Below, piece by piece: positions 7,537 to 15,307 of a stretch of DNA of 38,106 nt; the stretch's first letter is position 1, and each line of letters begins with the position of its first letter. The stretch spans positions 1-38,106 of the forward strand of contig CAAGGZ010000065.1 of assembly GCA_900769545.1 (NCBI GenBank), written 5' to 3'. The notes beneath the pieces were generated by a model that worked only from the letters and a program-made list of their open reading frames with translations, was not told where the DNA came from and searched no databases. This stretch comes from Clostridia bacterium (GTDB taxonomy: Bacteria > Bacillota > Clostridia > Christensenellales > Borkfalkiaceae). Both the position numbers and the translations under genes were made by a program.

Positions 7537-8786
7537 AAGCGGTGGTGTTTACGCTCGGTTGTAAAGTAAACGACGTGGAAAGCGGCTCGATTATCCGCGG
7601 TTTGGAAACGCTTGGCTACGAAGTTTCGCGAGAGCTTACCTATGCCGATTTATATATCGTGAACACGTGCGCGGTAACGGGCGAAGCGGAGCGAAAAAGC
7701 CGCCAAGCGATTGGGAAAGCTTTAAAATTTAACCCCAATGCACGCGTGATTGTGTGCGGTTGCGCTTCGGAAAAATCCCCCTTGGCGTTCGCCGAAAAGG
7801 GCGTTTTCGCGGTAGTGGGCGCGCAAAGCAAAAACCGTGTTTTGGAAATTGTAAAATCGGGTTTTCAAGAACAGTATTGCGGTTTGCAAATGCAAAACGC
7901 AGGGGGCAGGTATGAAGAAATGCCCTTGCCCGATTGCTTAAAAACAAGGCGATTCGTTAAAATTCAAGACGGTTGCAACCGTTTTTGTTCCTATTGCGTA
8001 ATTCCTTATTTGCGCGGCAGAAGCAGAAGCCGAAGCGTAGAGAGCGCGGCGCAAGAGATTATGCTCGGCGGCGCGTTTGAAACGGTGGTTACGGGCATTG
8101 ACATTTCCGATTATAAGGACGAACAGGGGCGCGATTTAGCCGATTTGATGCTTGCCGTCAAAGACGCGAACACGCGCATTCGGCTTGGCTCTATGGAAGT
8201 AAGTTTAATCACCGAACGTTTTTTAAACGCCTTAAAACAGGTAAAAAATTTCGCGCCGCAGTTCCATTTATCCTTGCAAAGCGGCTCGAACGCGGTGCTT
8301 AAAAGTATGAATCGGCACTACACGCGCGAAGAATATCTTGAAAAATGTAAAATGATACGGAAAGCGTTTCCTTCCGCCGCTATCACGACGGATATCATCG
8401 CAGGTTTCCCCACCGAAACGCAAGGCGATTTTGAAGATTCGCTCCGAATTGTAAGCGAAGCAGGGTTTGCGCAAATCCACGCCTTTCCCTATTCTCCAAG
8501 AGAAGGCACGAACGCGTTTAAAAAGTATAAAGAATTGCCTTTCGCTTTGAAAAAAGAGCGCGTGGAAAAACTGTTACAGGCAGGCGCGAAAGAGCGAGAA
8601 ACGTATATGCAAGGCTTTGTGGGGAAAACGCTTAACGTTGTGCCCGAAACTTACGAAAACGGCTTCACGGCAGGCTATTCGGAAAATTATATCCGCGTTT
8701 ACGTTTCAGGGGAAACGGAAAAACAACCTATGCAGGTACGCGTTGAACGCTTGTTTAAAGACGGCGTTTTGGCAAGTTTAATTTAA
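7533..8786 (+). CDS. mtaB: tRNA (N6-threonylcarbamoyladenosine-37) methylthiotransferase MtaB
   Basis: A 417-residue radical SAM enzyme that adds a methylthio group to t6A37 of tRNA. The N-terminal MTTase domain carries C10, C46 and the VCGC pair (75/77) for one 4Fe-4S cluster. The radical SAM domain has C148-x3-C152-x2-C155, and a TRAM-like domain ends the protein. The TLGCKVNDVES start and LQSGSNAVLKSMNRHY are typical of MtaB rather than MiaB or RimO. It overlaps rsmE by 4 bases (ATGA), indicating translational coupling. Confidence 0.95.
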   Translation: MKAVVFTLGCKVNDVESGSIIRGLETLGYEVSRELTYADLYIVNTCAVTGEAERKSRQAIGKALKFNPNARVIVCGCASEKSPLAFAEKGVFAVVGAQSKNRVLEIVKSGFQEQYCGLQMQNAGGRYEEMPLPDCLKTRRFVKIQDGCNRFCSYCVIPYLRGRSRSRSVESAAQEIMLGGAFETVVTGIDISDYKDEQGRDLADLMLAVKDANTRIRLGSMEVSLITERFLNALKQVKNFAPQFHLSLQSGSNAVLKSMNRHYTREEYLEKCKMIRKAFPSAAITTDIIAGFPTETQGDFEDSLRIVSEAGFAQIHAFPYSPREGTNAFKKYKELPFALKKERVEKLLQAGAKERETYMQGFVGKTLNVVPETYENGFTAGYSENYIRVYVSGETEKQPMQVRVERLFKDGVLASLI

Positions 8787-8816
8787 AATAAGGAGAAAAT
8801 AAGGAGAAATAAAATT

Positions 8817-9152
8817 ATGAACGATTGTATTTTTTGTAAGATTATCAAAGGGGAAATCCCGTCCAAGAAAATGTATGAAGACGAGCAAATGATTATCATT
8901 TGCGATATCGAGCCGAAAGCGAAATTGCATTATTTGTGCATACCCAAAACGCATTTTGCCTTACTTTCGGAGATGGACGAAGAAAAGGCGGAAACGCTTA
9001 AATATTGTTTTGAAAAAATCCCTGCGCTCGCGCCCACGCTTGGGTTGGACGGGGGCTATCGCGTGATTATCAACCAAGGCGAAAACGGCGGACAGGCGGT
9101 GCATCATTTGCATATCCACCTGCTCGGCGGAGAAAAATTAAAAGATTTTTAA
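8817..9152 (+). CDS. HIT family (histidine triad) protein
   Basis: A 111-residue HIT hydrolase of the HinT/PKCI type. It has CIFCKIIKGEIPS at the N-terminus with C4 and C7, which may bind zinc, and the active-site triad H97-L-H99-I-H101-LL at the C-terminus. Such enzymes cleave nucleoside phosphoramidates such as AMP-lysine. Two copies of an AAGGAGAAA motif lie in tandem before the ATG; the nearer one is at normal spacing. It is the last gene of the prmA cluster and is followed by a terminator. Confidence 0.94.
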   Translation: MNDCIFCKIIKGEIPSKKMYEDEQMIIICDIEPKAKLHYLCIPKTHFALLSEMDEEKAETLKYCFEKIPALAPTLGLDGGYRVIINQGENGGQAVHHLHIHLLGGEKLKDF

Positions 9153-9182
9153 GGTATAGGATAAGAAAATCGGGGCAATAAT

Positions 9183-9216
9183 CCCTTTCGCAAAACGTTT
9201 GCGGAAGGGGTTTTTT
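9183..9216 (+). terminator. Terminator hairpin that also contains the next gene's ribosome binding site
   Basis: Stem CCCTTTCGCAAA (9183-9194) with TTTGCGGAAGGG (9198-9209), loop ACG, then a T6 tract (9211-9216) that abuts the ATG at 9217. The purine-rich 3' arm (GGAAGGGG) is the only candidate ribosome binding site for the next gene, so the hairpin would also hide it. Confidence 0.8.
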
Positions 9217-9666
9217 ATGCGTTTTTTTAAGTGGTTCAAAAATTTAATAACGCTCACGCTCGCGCTTGCCCTTTCGCTCGCGTGTTGCTTTTGTGTGAAA
9301 GCCGCGCACGTTTCAAGGCTTTCCTTTTTATCGGGCGAGCGCACGTATTATTTAGATAGCTTATCGTCGCAATCGCTTATCAAAACGGAGCTTGCCGCTT
9401 GGGATATCTTCCGCGTGCAAGGGGAGAGCGTTTGCTTTACGATTAAGGAAGAAAAGGAAGCGTTTGCCCGTTCGCTCGTGAAAGACTTGGGCGGCGAAAT
9501 ACTTTTTATCGAAGAAATTGCAGGCACGTTTTCCTATTATGCCTACGTTCCGAAATGGGGGCAGGGGATTGCGCTTTACGGAAAACAAGTGAATTTGCAT
9601 ATCGCCGTTTCGGTTGCCGAAAAGCAGTGCAAGGTAGGAACGCCCATAATCTTCGGTGGATATTAA
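9217..9666 (+). CDS. Small exported or membrane-anchored protein of unknown function
   Basis: A 149-residue protein with a basic start (MRFFKWFKNL) and a hydrophobic segment ending near ALSLACCFCVKAAH, consistent with a signal peptide or anchor. The rest is soluble, with two YY-containing beta-rich stretches and the ending VGTPIIFGGY. It is not recognised. A distant relation to YwmB-like sporulation-region proteins is possible because it precedes a SpoIIQ-like gene, but that rests on context only. ATG 9217 is preferred over TTG 9199 because the latter lies inside the terminator stem. Confidence 0.7.
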   Translation: MRFFKWFKNLITLTLALALSLACCFCVKAAHVSRLSFLSGERTYYLDSLSSQSLIKTELAAWDIFRVQGESVCFTIKEEKEAFARSLVKDLGGEILFIEEIAGTFSYYAYVPKWGQGIALYGKQVNLHIAVSVAEKQCKVGTPIIFGGY

Positions 9667-9742
9667 AATTTTTTCAAAGTGGGCGTATAAAAGAGCGAAA
9701 AGGGGTCAAACATTTACATACAAAATTTCGGAGGATTTAAAA

Positions 9743-10441
9743 ATGCAAGAACAAAACGAAAAAGAAAAGAAAATCAGAAAGAAGCGTATTAGCGGCGAAA
9801 AGCGGTTCTATCTGCTCACGGCGCTCGGTTGCGCGACGGCGCTCGTGGCAATCGTAACGGTGGCGCTTGTGGCGAGCGTAGGCGACGTGGGCAACCAAGC
9901 GAATAAGGGCAATAGCTCGAATAACGAATCGACCGTTCCCCCTATCAACGAAGGGAATAACGGCGGCACGGGCGAAGAAAACAACCAAGGCGGCACGTGC
10001 GATGGAGAACAGGTCGTAGTCAAGCCCGAAGGTATGATTATGCCTTTGGAAACGTCGGCGCTCATTCACGACTACGGTTTCTATCATAACCAAACTTTAA
10101 ATTGCTACTACGAGCATACGGGGCTTGATTTCTCGGCGGAAGTAGGCGCGGAAGTTATGGCGGTTGCGGCAGGAAAGGTTGAGAGCATTTATAAAGACGA
10201 CCTTTTGCTCGGCACGGAAATCGTAATCGACCACGGCGACGGCTTGAAATCGGTATATCGTTTCGTAAACGAAGCGGAAGGACTTTCCGTTGGCGATAGC
10301 GTGGAAAAAGGGGAAGTGATTGCAACGGTTGCGGAAGCAAACGGCAACGAATATAAGGACGGCGCGCACTTGCATTTCGAAATCACCGAAAGCGGCAAAA
10401 TCGTTGATCCCACCACCCACTTAACGTTAGAAGAAAAATAA
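9743..10441 (+). CDS. M23 family peptidase, SpoIIQ-like
   Basis: A 232-residue protein with a charged cytoplasmic tail (1-21), one transmembrane segment (about 22-46), a low-complexity Asn/Gly/Glu-rich linker (50-90) and a LytM/M23 domain (about 97-228). The zinc-site residues are intact: H125-x3-D129 (HTGLD) and H209-L-H211. Membrane-anchored M23 proteins of this layout include SpoIIQ, the forespore partner of SpoIIIAH. Clostridial SpoIIQ keeps the zinc site, unlike the B. subtilis protein. The start is ATG 9743 with GGAGG at 9730-9734. The identification as SpoIIQ is inference; a general cell-wall endopeptidase is the alternative. Confidence 0.85.
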   Translation: MQEQNEKEKKIRKKRISGEKRFYLLTALGCATALVAIVTVALVASVGDVGNQANKGNSSNNESTVPPINEGNNGGTGEENNQGGTCDGEQVVVKPEGMIMPLETSALIHDYGFYHNQTLNCYYEHTGLDFSAEVGAEVMAVAAGKVESIYKDDLLLGTEIVIDHGDGLKSVYRFVNEAEGLSVGDSVEKGEVIATVAEANGNEYKDGAHLHFEITESGKIVDPTTHLTLEEK

Positions 10442-10457
10442 AAAAGCACAAACACAA

Positions 10458-10486
10458 CCCCCGACGGCTCGTTTTACCGTCGGGGG
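10458..10486. terminator. Terminator between the M23 gene and the lipoprotein array
   Basis: Perfect 10-bp stem CCCCCGACGG with CCGTCGGGGG and a 9-base loop. The T-run is poor on the plus side (TAACTTTATT) and a CTTTTTT tract lies further out on the minus side. It lies between convergent genes. Confidence 0.75.
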
Positions 10487-10506
10487 TAACTTTATTGTGT
10501 TCTTTT

Positions 10507-10587
10507 TTATAAACAATGCACAGGATAGATACAAAGCATAAGCAAAAACGCAAGCCCGATTGTAAATAATTTTTTAATCTTTTTCAT
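10507..10587 (-). pseudogene. Truncated lipoprotein gene: signal peptide only
   Basis: A 26-codon ORF whose first 50 or so bases are almost identical to the signal-peptide segments of the two lipoprotein genes at 11473 and 11983 (MKKIKKLFTIGLAFLLMLC), then a divergent tail (IYPVHCL) and a stop. The lipobox cysteine context is lost. It begins 4 bases after the stop of the 293-residue lipoprotein and has AAAGGAAT as its ribosome binding site. It looks like the remnant of a third paralogue whose body was deleted, joining its signal peptide to the M23 terminator. Confidence 0.75.
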
Positions 10588-10591
10588 AATC

Positions 10592-11473
10592 TTATTCCTT
10601 TATCCATTTTGCATAAAGTTTTGTTTCTTGATAAATTTCTCTTTCTTGGTCATCATATTGTGCTTGCGGTAGGGTATCCGTTTCAAAATTCCAAACATTG
10701 ATACACTCACTTTCTTTATACCAACCGCCAAACGTGTACCCGTTTCGGATAGGCTCATACGGCGTGTTTTCTATTGTCGCACCGTATTCAAAATTATTGA
10801 TAAAGAAATATCCACCGTTAGAACAATTTTCATAATTGAACATATAAGCGGTATTCGCAGGTTTTAATATTTTACTAGAGTACTCTACATAAATGCAATC
10901 ACTCGTCTCGACAATACTAAATGCAGAATTTGGAGTAGATTCTGCCGAAATTCTTATATTTTCATACACCGCATTAGTGAAATAAACAGTATCGTTCTCC
11001 TTCAAATAACGCAAGTAATTATGTGTAACGTTCGTTATTAGATTGTCATTCGGTGCAGCAATAGAACAAGTAATAAACGTAGTAGTCGCTCTTGCATACG
11101 GCTCATCCAAATAAGGTCCTTCGTCTAAATTACAGGTATAGGGGATATACGCGGTCTTTACTCCTTCCATACTTAAACCATAGCCGCGCAATCCAAATCC
11201 TTCTGTATGCGCGTAATAAATTTTGCTTACCACTTTTCCTTTGTGATAGGCTGGTATATACAAAACTTCTGGTAATTCCTCACAAGTATCTACAATCGCA
11301 TAAGTATCTTTCTTATCTCCACGATAAAACTGATTATCACCCAAACGGAAAAATATGAAAGTACCGTCCGTTGATGTTTTCATTTCATTTTTACAACCGA
11401 CAAGGCTTACACTCATACAAAGCATAAGCAAAACCGCAAGCCCGATTGTCAATAATTTTTCAATCTTTTTCAT
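10592..11473 (-). CDS. Lipoprotein with C-terminal InlB B-repeat
   Basis: A 293-residue predicted lipoprotein. The signal peptide ends in the lipobox LVGC. The middle is an unrecognised beta-rich region with repeated YIP/YIPAY elements. The C-terminus (about 241-291, PIRNGYTFGGWYKES to LYAKW) is a Listeria-Bacteroides (InlB B / Flg_new) repeat, a fold common in surface proteins of gut bacteria. It is probably displayed on the outer face of the membrane. It is the second intact gene in a three-member array of paralogous leaders and ends KWIKE, a short sequence whose DNA recurs upstream of the first gene. Confidence 0.85.
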   Translation of the reverse strand: MKKIEKLLTIGLAVLLMLCMSVSLVGCKNEMKTSTDGTFIFFRLGDNQFYRGDKKDTYAIVDTCEELPEVLYIPAYHKGKVVSKIYYAHTEGFGLRGYGLSMEGVKTAYIPYTCNLDEGPYLDEPYARATTTFITCSIAAPNDNLITNVTHNYLRYLKENDTVYFTNAVYENIRISAESTPNSAFSIVETSDCIYVEYSSKILKPANTAYMFNYENCSNGGYFFINNFEYGATIENTPYEPIRNGYTFGGWYKESECINVWNFETDTLPQAQYDDQEREIYQETKLYAKWIKE

Positions 11474-11485
11474 AATAATCCCTTT

Positions 11486-11983
11486 TTACGCCTTAAAATT
11501 ATAAACTACGATAAATTTATCTATGAGTTCTATTTCGTAATGGAATTTACCTTTTTCAAAATAAAATTCGTACTGCGAATCACATTTTATAACGTTATCG
11601 TTTATCGTATATTCATAAAATTTAACTCCGCTTTTCGTATCCAAAGTAAGTTTATCTTCCGTGAGCGCAATACTCTTTATAACAGGATCAAAATACACTG
11701 CTTCTATTCCGTTCTCGGTCATTACCCTTATAGAAAATTGCTCAATGTTTTCTTTAAGCATTTTTTCAAAGTCTGCAACTGTTTTTATGTCATACCCGAT
11801 AGGGGGGATAAAGGCACTTAAATCTTCAAGTGTTAAGTCTTTATCTTTTTTAAACGTTACACCGCAATACTTGTACTCGGTGTTAAATTGAATTTTTCTA
11901 TTACACCCGACAAGGTTTACACTCATACAAAGCGTAAGCAAAACCGCAAGCCCGATTGTCAATAAGGTTTTAATCTTTTTCAT
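11486..11983 (-). CDS. Small lipoprotein of unknown function
   Basis: A 165-residue predicted lipoprotein whose signal peptide (MKKIKTLLTIGLAVLL, lipobox LVGC) is nearly identical at DNA level to those of the neighbouring array members. The mature part is unrelated to them: a compact alpha/beta domain with YEYTINDNVIKCD and FYFEKGKFHYEIELID, reminiscent of small lipocalin-like lipoproteins, but this is not established. AAAGGAATAAG serves as ribosome binding site. It is the first intact gene after the promoter at 12086-12115, and the 293-residue gene starts 12 bases after its stop. Confidence 0.82.
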   Translation of the reverse strand: MKKIKTLLTIGLAVLLTLCMSVNLVGCNRKIQFNTEYKYCGVTFKKDKDLTLEDLSAFIPPIGYDIKTVADFEKMLKENIEQFSIRVMTENGIEAVYFDPVIKSIALTEDKLTLDTKSGVKFYEYTINDNVIKCDSQYEFYFEKGKFHYEIELIDKFIVVYNFKA

Positions 11984-12004
11984 TTTCTTATTCCTTTATC
12001 CATT
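11984..12004 (-). repeat. Remnant of a lipoprotein gene end (KWIKE-stop)
   Basis: On the minus strand the bases just before the ATG at 11983 read AATGGATAAAGGAATAAG, the same as the end of the 293-residue lipoprotein gene before the ATG at 10587. This suggests that a further upstream gene was lost except for its last codons, which now supply the ribosome binding site. Confidence 0.6.
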
Positions 12005-12052
12005 TGGTGTCAAGTGTATGCAGTATAGTTCACCATTCATAGGTTATGTATA

Positions 12053-12061
12053 GGGGGGGGG
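12053..12061. repeat. Homopolymeric G9/C9 tract
   Basis: Nine consecutive Gs on the plus strand. On the minus strand this is a C-tract in the 5' leader of the lipoprotein array, about 20-25 nt downstream of the predicted start of transcription. Tracts of this length are prone to slipped-strand length changes. Confidence 0.8.
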
Positions 12062-12085
12062 TATGTTTATTGTTTTCCCACTTAC

Positions 12086-12115
12086 ATTATAATGCATTAC
12101 CTGCCAATTCGTCAA
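12086..12115 (-). promoter_or_regulatory. Promoter of the lipoprotein array
   Basis: Minus-strand TTGACG (12110-12115), 18-base spacer and perfect TATAAT (12086-12091). The transcript would have a leader of about 95 nt containing the C9 tract. Confidence 0.75.
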
Positions 12116-12125
12116 GTGTTTTTTT

Positions 12126-12150
12126 GAAAATTCATATTTTATGAATTTTC
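12126..12150. promoter_or_regulatory. Palindrome, candidate operator of the XRE regulator
   Basis: Perfect 11-bp inverted repeat GAAAATTCATA, 3-base centre TTT, TATGAATTTTC. It lies between the divergent promoters of the lipoprotein array and the XRE gene, the usual place for an autoregulated operator. Binding by the neighbouring XRE protein is inference. Confidence 0.6.
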
Positions 12151-12173
12151 ATATTTCCGATAGAAAAAATTTA

Positions 12174-12179
12174 TATAAT
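12174..12179 (+). promoter_or_regulatory. -10 box of the XRE gene
   Basis: Perfect TATAAT ending 7 bases before the ATG at 12187, with no good -35 and no ribosome binding site. The mRNA is probably leaderless. Confidence 0.5.
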
Positions 12180-12186
12180 ATGAATT

Positions 12187-12396
12187 ATGGAAGTGTTTGG
12201 GAAGAGAATAAAACAAATTTTGGGAGAGAATGGGCAAACGCAAAAGGCGCTTGCCAAGGCTATCAACGTGCAACCGAGCACACTCTGCGAGTGGTTGAAC
12301 GGGCATAACGAGCCGTCCTTGCAGGACGTTGTGAACATAGCCAAGGCTTTGGGAACGTCCGCGGATTACTTGCTTGGGATAAAAGATTATGATTAA
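12187..12396 (+). CDS. Small XRE-family transcriptional regulator
   Basis: A 69-residue protein that is essentially one XRE/Cro-type helix-turn-helix: FGKRIKQILGENGQTQKALAKAINVQPSTLCEWLNGHNEPSLQDVVNIAKALGTSADYLLGI (residues 4-65 overall). It has no effector domain. It is divergent from the lipoprotein array, with a palindrome between them, so it may repress itself and the array. It is followed by its own terminator. Confidence 0.9.
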   Translation: MEVFGKRIKQILGENGQTQKALAKAINVQPSTLCEWLNGHNEPSLQDVVNIAKALGTSADYLLGIKDYD

Positions 12397-12426
12397 AACG
12401 TCGGTGAAAGTATGCCGACGTTTTTC
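12395..12426 (+). terminator. Terminator of the XRE gene
   Basis: Stem AAAACGTCGG with CCGACGTTTT, 10-base loop, T5. Confidence 0.85.
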
Positions 12427-12471
12427 GTTTATGAAATTTATATAAAATCGTAGGAAAGGCAGGATTTCGGC

Positions 12472-12500
12472 TTGACAAGGGGAGAAAAATAGTATATAAT
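12472..12500 (+). promoter_or_regulatory. Promoter of purA
   Basis: Perfect TTGACA (12472-12477), 17-base spacer, perfect TATAAT (12495-12500). The leader is about 60 nt; no purine riboswitch-like core was seen in it. Confidence 0.88.
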
Positions 12501-12567
12501 GTATGATGCGATAAAAGTTGTGGCTTTTTCGCTTTGGAAAGTGGAAAAAACAAAGGAGAATATAAAT

Positions 12568-13842
12568 ATGCTCACATCTATTTGCGGTATTAACTGGGGC
12601 GACGAAGGCAAAGGAAGAATGGTCGATTTGCTTTCGCAAAACTTCGACGTCGTTTGCCGTTATCAAGGCGGAAACAACGCGGGACACACCGTTATCAACG
12701 AACGCGGTAAGTTCATTTTGAACCTTTTGCCGTCGGGGATTTTGCGTGAAGACGTTGTAAACGTTATGGGGAACGGTATGGTAATCGACATTAAGCACCT
12801 TTGCGGTGAAATGGCGAAGCTTCGCGAAGCAGGGATTAAAATTACCCCTGAAAACTTAAAAATTTCCGACCGCGCCGTGATTACGATGCCGTATAACGTG
12901 CTTCAAGACTGTTTGGAAGAAGACCGTCTTGCAGGCAAAAAATTCGGTTCGACGCGCCGCGGTATCGCGCCCGTTTACGCGGATAAATATTATAAAAAGG
13001 CGTTCCGTATGGGCGAACTTTTGAACACGGAAAAATTGTATGCGCGCGTAGCGGATATCGTGGAATGGAAAAATCTCACCGTTGTCGGCGGCTATAAGGC
13101 AGAGCCCGTGAAAACGCAAGACATTATCGCCTATTTTGAAGAATACGGCAAGCAACTTGCTCCTTTCGTGTGCGACGTCGGTATGTATTTAACGGAAGCA
13201 AACAAGCAGGGCAAAAACATTATGTTTGAAGCGCAACTTGGCGCAATGCGCGATATCGATTTCGGTATCCATCCCTACACGTCGTCGTCTTCGACGATTG
13301 CGGCGTACGCGCCCATTGGCGCGGGCGTGCCCCAACTTCAACTTGACAATTCGATTGGGATTATGAAAGCATATTCGACCTGCGTAGGCGAAGGCCCGTT
13401 CACGGCGGAATATTTTGGCGACAAGGCGAAATTCTTGCGCGATTTGGGTGGCGAATATGGCGCGGCAACGGGCAGACCGAGAAGAGTTGGTCCGTTCGAC
13501 GTGGTAGCATCGCGTTACGGTATTCGTTGTCAAGGCGCAACGGAAATCGCGCTCACGAAGATGGACGTGTTGTCGGCTTATGAAGAAATTGAAATCTGTG
13601 AAGCCTATGAATTGAACGGCGAAATCATTCACGAATTCCCGTTTATCGACGTTTTAGACGATTGTAAACCCGTGTTCACGACGGTTAAGGGTTGGAATTG
13701 CGACATTTCCAAGTGCCGCAAGAAAGAAGATTTGCCCAAAGAAGCGCTTGATTATATCGCGTATATCGAAAAGACTTGCGATTGCCGCGTGAAATACGTT
13801 TCCGTCGGCGCAGAACGCGACGCGTACGTGCAAATGTTCTAA
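12568..13842 (+). CDS. purA: Adenylosuccinate synthetase
   Basis: A 424-residue enzyme that joins IMP and aspartate using GTP in the first committed step to AMP. The signatures are GINWGDEGKGRMVD (GTP P-loop), GGNNAGHTV, the STRRGIAPVYADK region and GATGRPRRVGPFD. The length is normal (about 425). The start is ATG 12568 with AAAGGAG 7 bases upstream. The frame is open back to 12499, but that part lies in the leader and overlaps the -10 box. It is monocistronic, with two tandem terminators downstream. Confidence 0.97.
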   Translation: MLTSICGINWGDEGKGRMVDLLSQNFDVVCRYQGGNNAGHTVINERGKFILNLLPSGILREDVVNVMGNGMVIDIKHLCGEMAKLREAGIKITPENLKISDRAVITMPYNVLQDCLEEDRLAGKKFGSTRRGIAPVYADKYYKKAFRMGELLNTEKLYARVADIVEWKNLTVVGGYKAEPVKTQDIIAYFEEYGKQLAPFVCDVGMYLTEANKQGKNIMFEAQLGAMRDIDFGIHPYTSSSSTIAAYAPIGAGVPQLQLDNSIGIMKAYSTCVGEGPFTAEYFGDKAKFLRDLGGEYGAATGRPRRVGPFDVVASRYGIRCQGATEIALTKMDVLSAYEEIEICEAYELNGEIIHEFPFIDVLDDCKPVFTTVKGWNCDISKCRKKEDLPKEALDYIAYIEKTCDCRVKYVSVGAERDAYVQMF

Positions 13843-13859
13843 AAGAAGAAAGGCTTAAG

Positions 13860-13890
13860 AAACGGCAGGGAGATGTCCTTGTCGTTTTTA
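13860..13890 (+). terminator. First terminator after purA
   Basis: Stem AAACGGCAGGGA with TCCTTGTCGTTT (two G-U pairs), loop GATG, then a T-run. Confidence 0.7.
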
Positions 13891-13912
13891 TATAGGAAGA
13901 TAAGGAATATGC

Positions 13913-13946
13913 AAAAACGGGCAATCCAAAAGGATTGCCCGTTTTT
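13913..13946. terminator. Strong bidirectional terminator between purA and dGTPase
   Basis: Perfect 15-bp inverted repeat AAAAACGGGCAATCC with GGATTGCCCGTTTTT and an AAAA loop. It terminates purA (+) and the dGTPase (-). Confidence 0.92.
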
Positions 13947-14024
13947 GGTGCTCGTAGCGTGGGGCTTGGCGTAAAGGTCAAAGGAAACGTAAGCATTTTC
14001 CAAACCGAACGGTTAGTTGGGGTT

Positions 14025-15227
14025 TTAATCGAAATAGCCGACGTATTTGATTTTATGTTTACTTTTCGGGAAGAGATGTTTGTGCAGTTCGATAAAATAA
14101 TCGTCCGTCATACTCGCGATAAAGTCCACGACGATTTGATTTTTTTCCGTTTCTTCATAGGGCGCTTCCCGTTTGCTCGCATAATAAGGCTTATTTAAAT
14201 AGGAGATATGTTGCGTGAAGATAGGGGAAGAAGTAACTCCCTTTTTCAAATGAGTTAAAAGCTCTTTATAAAGTTCTTGCATCATAACGGCGAGTGCTTC
14301 ATCGGCGTGTTGTACGCTTGCGTTGCCGTAAATGTAGGCGTAGTTTTCTCTTTTTCCCTTTTGCAACGCTTCAAAATGCGATTGGTCCAATCGGATATAA
14401 TTTTTTCCGTAACTGTGTTGAATAATATTCACCATTAAGTTGTTGACGATTTCCGCGTTGATTTTGCCGATGCCGTAATCGGAAAAGTCTTCCGTTTTTA
14501 AAATCTTGCTTGTTTCTGCGTCGTGTCTATCCTTTCCTAAATATGCGATAATATCACATATCCGCATCACGCAGCCTTCGAGAGTGCAGGGGATAAGTTT
14601 TTTAACGTGATTTCCGTCTAAATAGCATTTTTCAATTTCGTCGTCAAAGGTGGCAAAATCAAGCAAGGGCATAGGCAGGTACGCGTCCAGTTCGATTTCT
14701 CCGTTGTGCGAAGCGATACCGTTGAGTGTTTGCAGGGATAAATTTAAAGGGAATATTTTATCTAAAACGCGAACGGAGTGGATATTGTGCGCAAACCGCC
14801 GTCCGGTATGTTCGCGGTATAACTCGTCTAAAAATTTTTCGCCTGTATGTCCAAAAGGAGTGTGTCCAACGTCGTGTCCTAAAGAAATGGCTTCGATTAA
14901 ATCGAGATTTAAATTTAACACTTTCCCGATGGTACGCGCGATACGGGAAACGAGTTGCACGTGCAAACTTCTATGGGTAATATCGTCGTTTTTATAAAGG
15001 GAAAACACCTGCGTTTTATCCGAATAGCGGTTATAATAAGGGCAGTTTAAAATTTTGTCCACGTCGCGCGCGAAAGCGCCTCGAAGCACGGTTGTTCTAT
15101 CGTGAGGATTGTCCTTGCGTCGAAGAATTTTTTTCTCGTCGAAATAGAAGGTGGGGAGCGAGCCGTTTTTTCTATCCGACTCTATTCGTTTTTCAAGTTC
15201 GGGCGTTAAGCTTTCGTAAAAAGCCAT
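14025..15227 (-). CDS. Deoxyguanosinetriphosphate triphosphohydrolase-like HD protein
   Basis: A 400-residue HD-domain dNTPase. It has the metal-binding sequence RSLHVQLVSRIA, then the signature SLGHDVGHTPFGHTGE, and the final aspartate in RICDIIAYLGKDRHD. These enzymes hydrolyse dNTPs to deoxynucleosides and triphosphate; in bacteria they set dNTP pools and can limit phage. An AAAGGAG ribosome binding site precedes ATG 15227, and an extended -10 element (TGTTATACT on the minus strand, near 15246-15254) lies just upstream. It is downstream of the HD-TGS gene on the same strand but has its own promoter. Confidence 0.92.
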   Translation of the reverse strand: MAFYESLTPELEKRIESDRKNGSLPTFYFDEKKILRRKDNPHDRTTVLRGAFARDVDKILNCPYYNRYSDKTQVFSLYKNDDITHRSLHVQLVSRIARTIGKVLNLNLDLIEAISLGHDVGHTPFGHTGEKFLDELYREHTGRRFAHNIHSVRVLDKIFPLNLSLQTLNGIASHNGEIELDAYLPMPLLDFATFDDEIEKCYLDGNHVKKLIPCTLEGCVMRICDIIAYLGKDRHDAETSKILKTEDFSDYGIGKINAEIVNNLMVNIIQHSYGKNYIRLDQSHFEALQKGKRENYAYIYGNASVQHADEALAVMMQELYKELLTHLKKGVTSSPIFTQHISYLNKPYYASKREAPYEETEKNQIVVDFIASMTDDYFIELHKHLFPKSKHKIKYVGYFD

Positions 15228-15307
15228 AATTTTACTCCTTTGTGCAGTATAACATATCCTTTTAAAAAGTAGGCAGGATACAAAAACACATATTTTAAAT
15301 AACGACG

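Noticed and set aside
12507..12567. Riboswitch in the purA leader
   Set aside because: Only about 60 nt with no purine aptamer core or terminator-antiterminator pair.
12139..12798. 219-residue minus-strand ORF
   Set aside because: Antisense to the XRE gene and purA, no family resemblance, no ribosome binding site.
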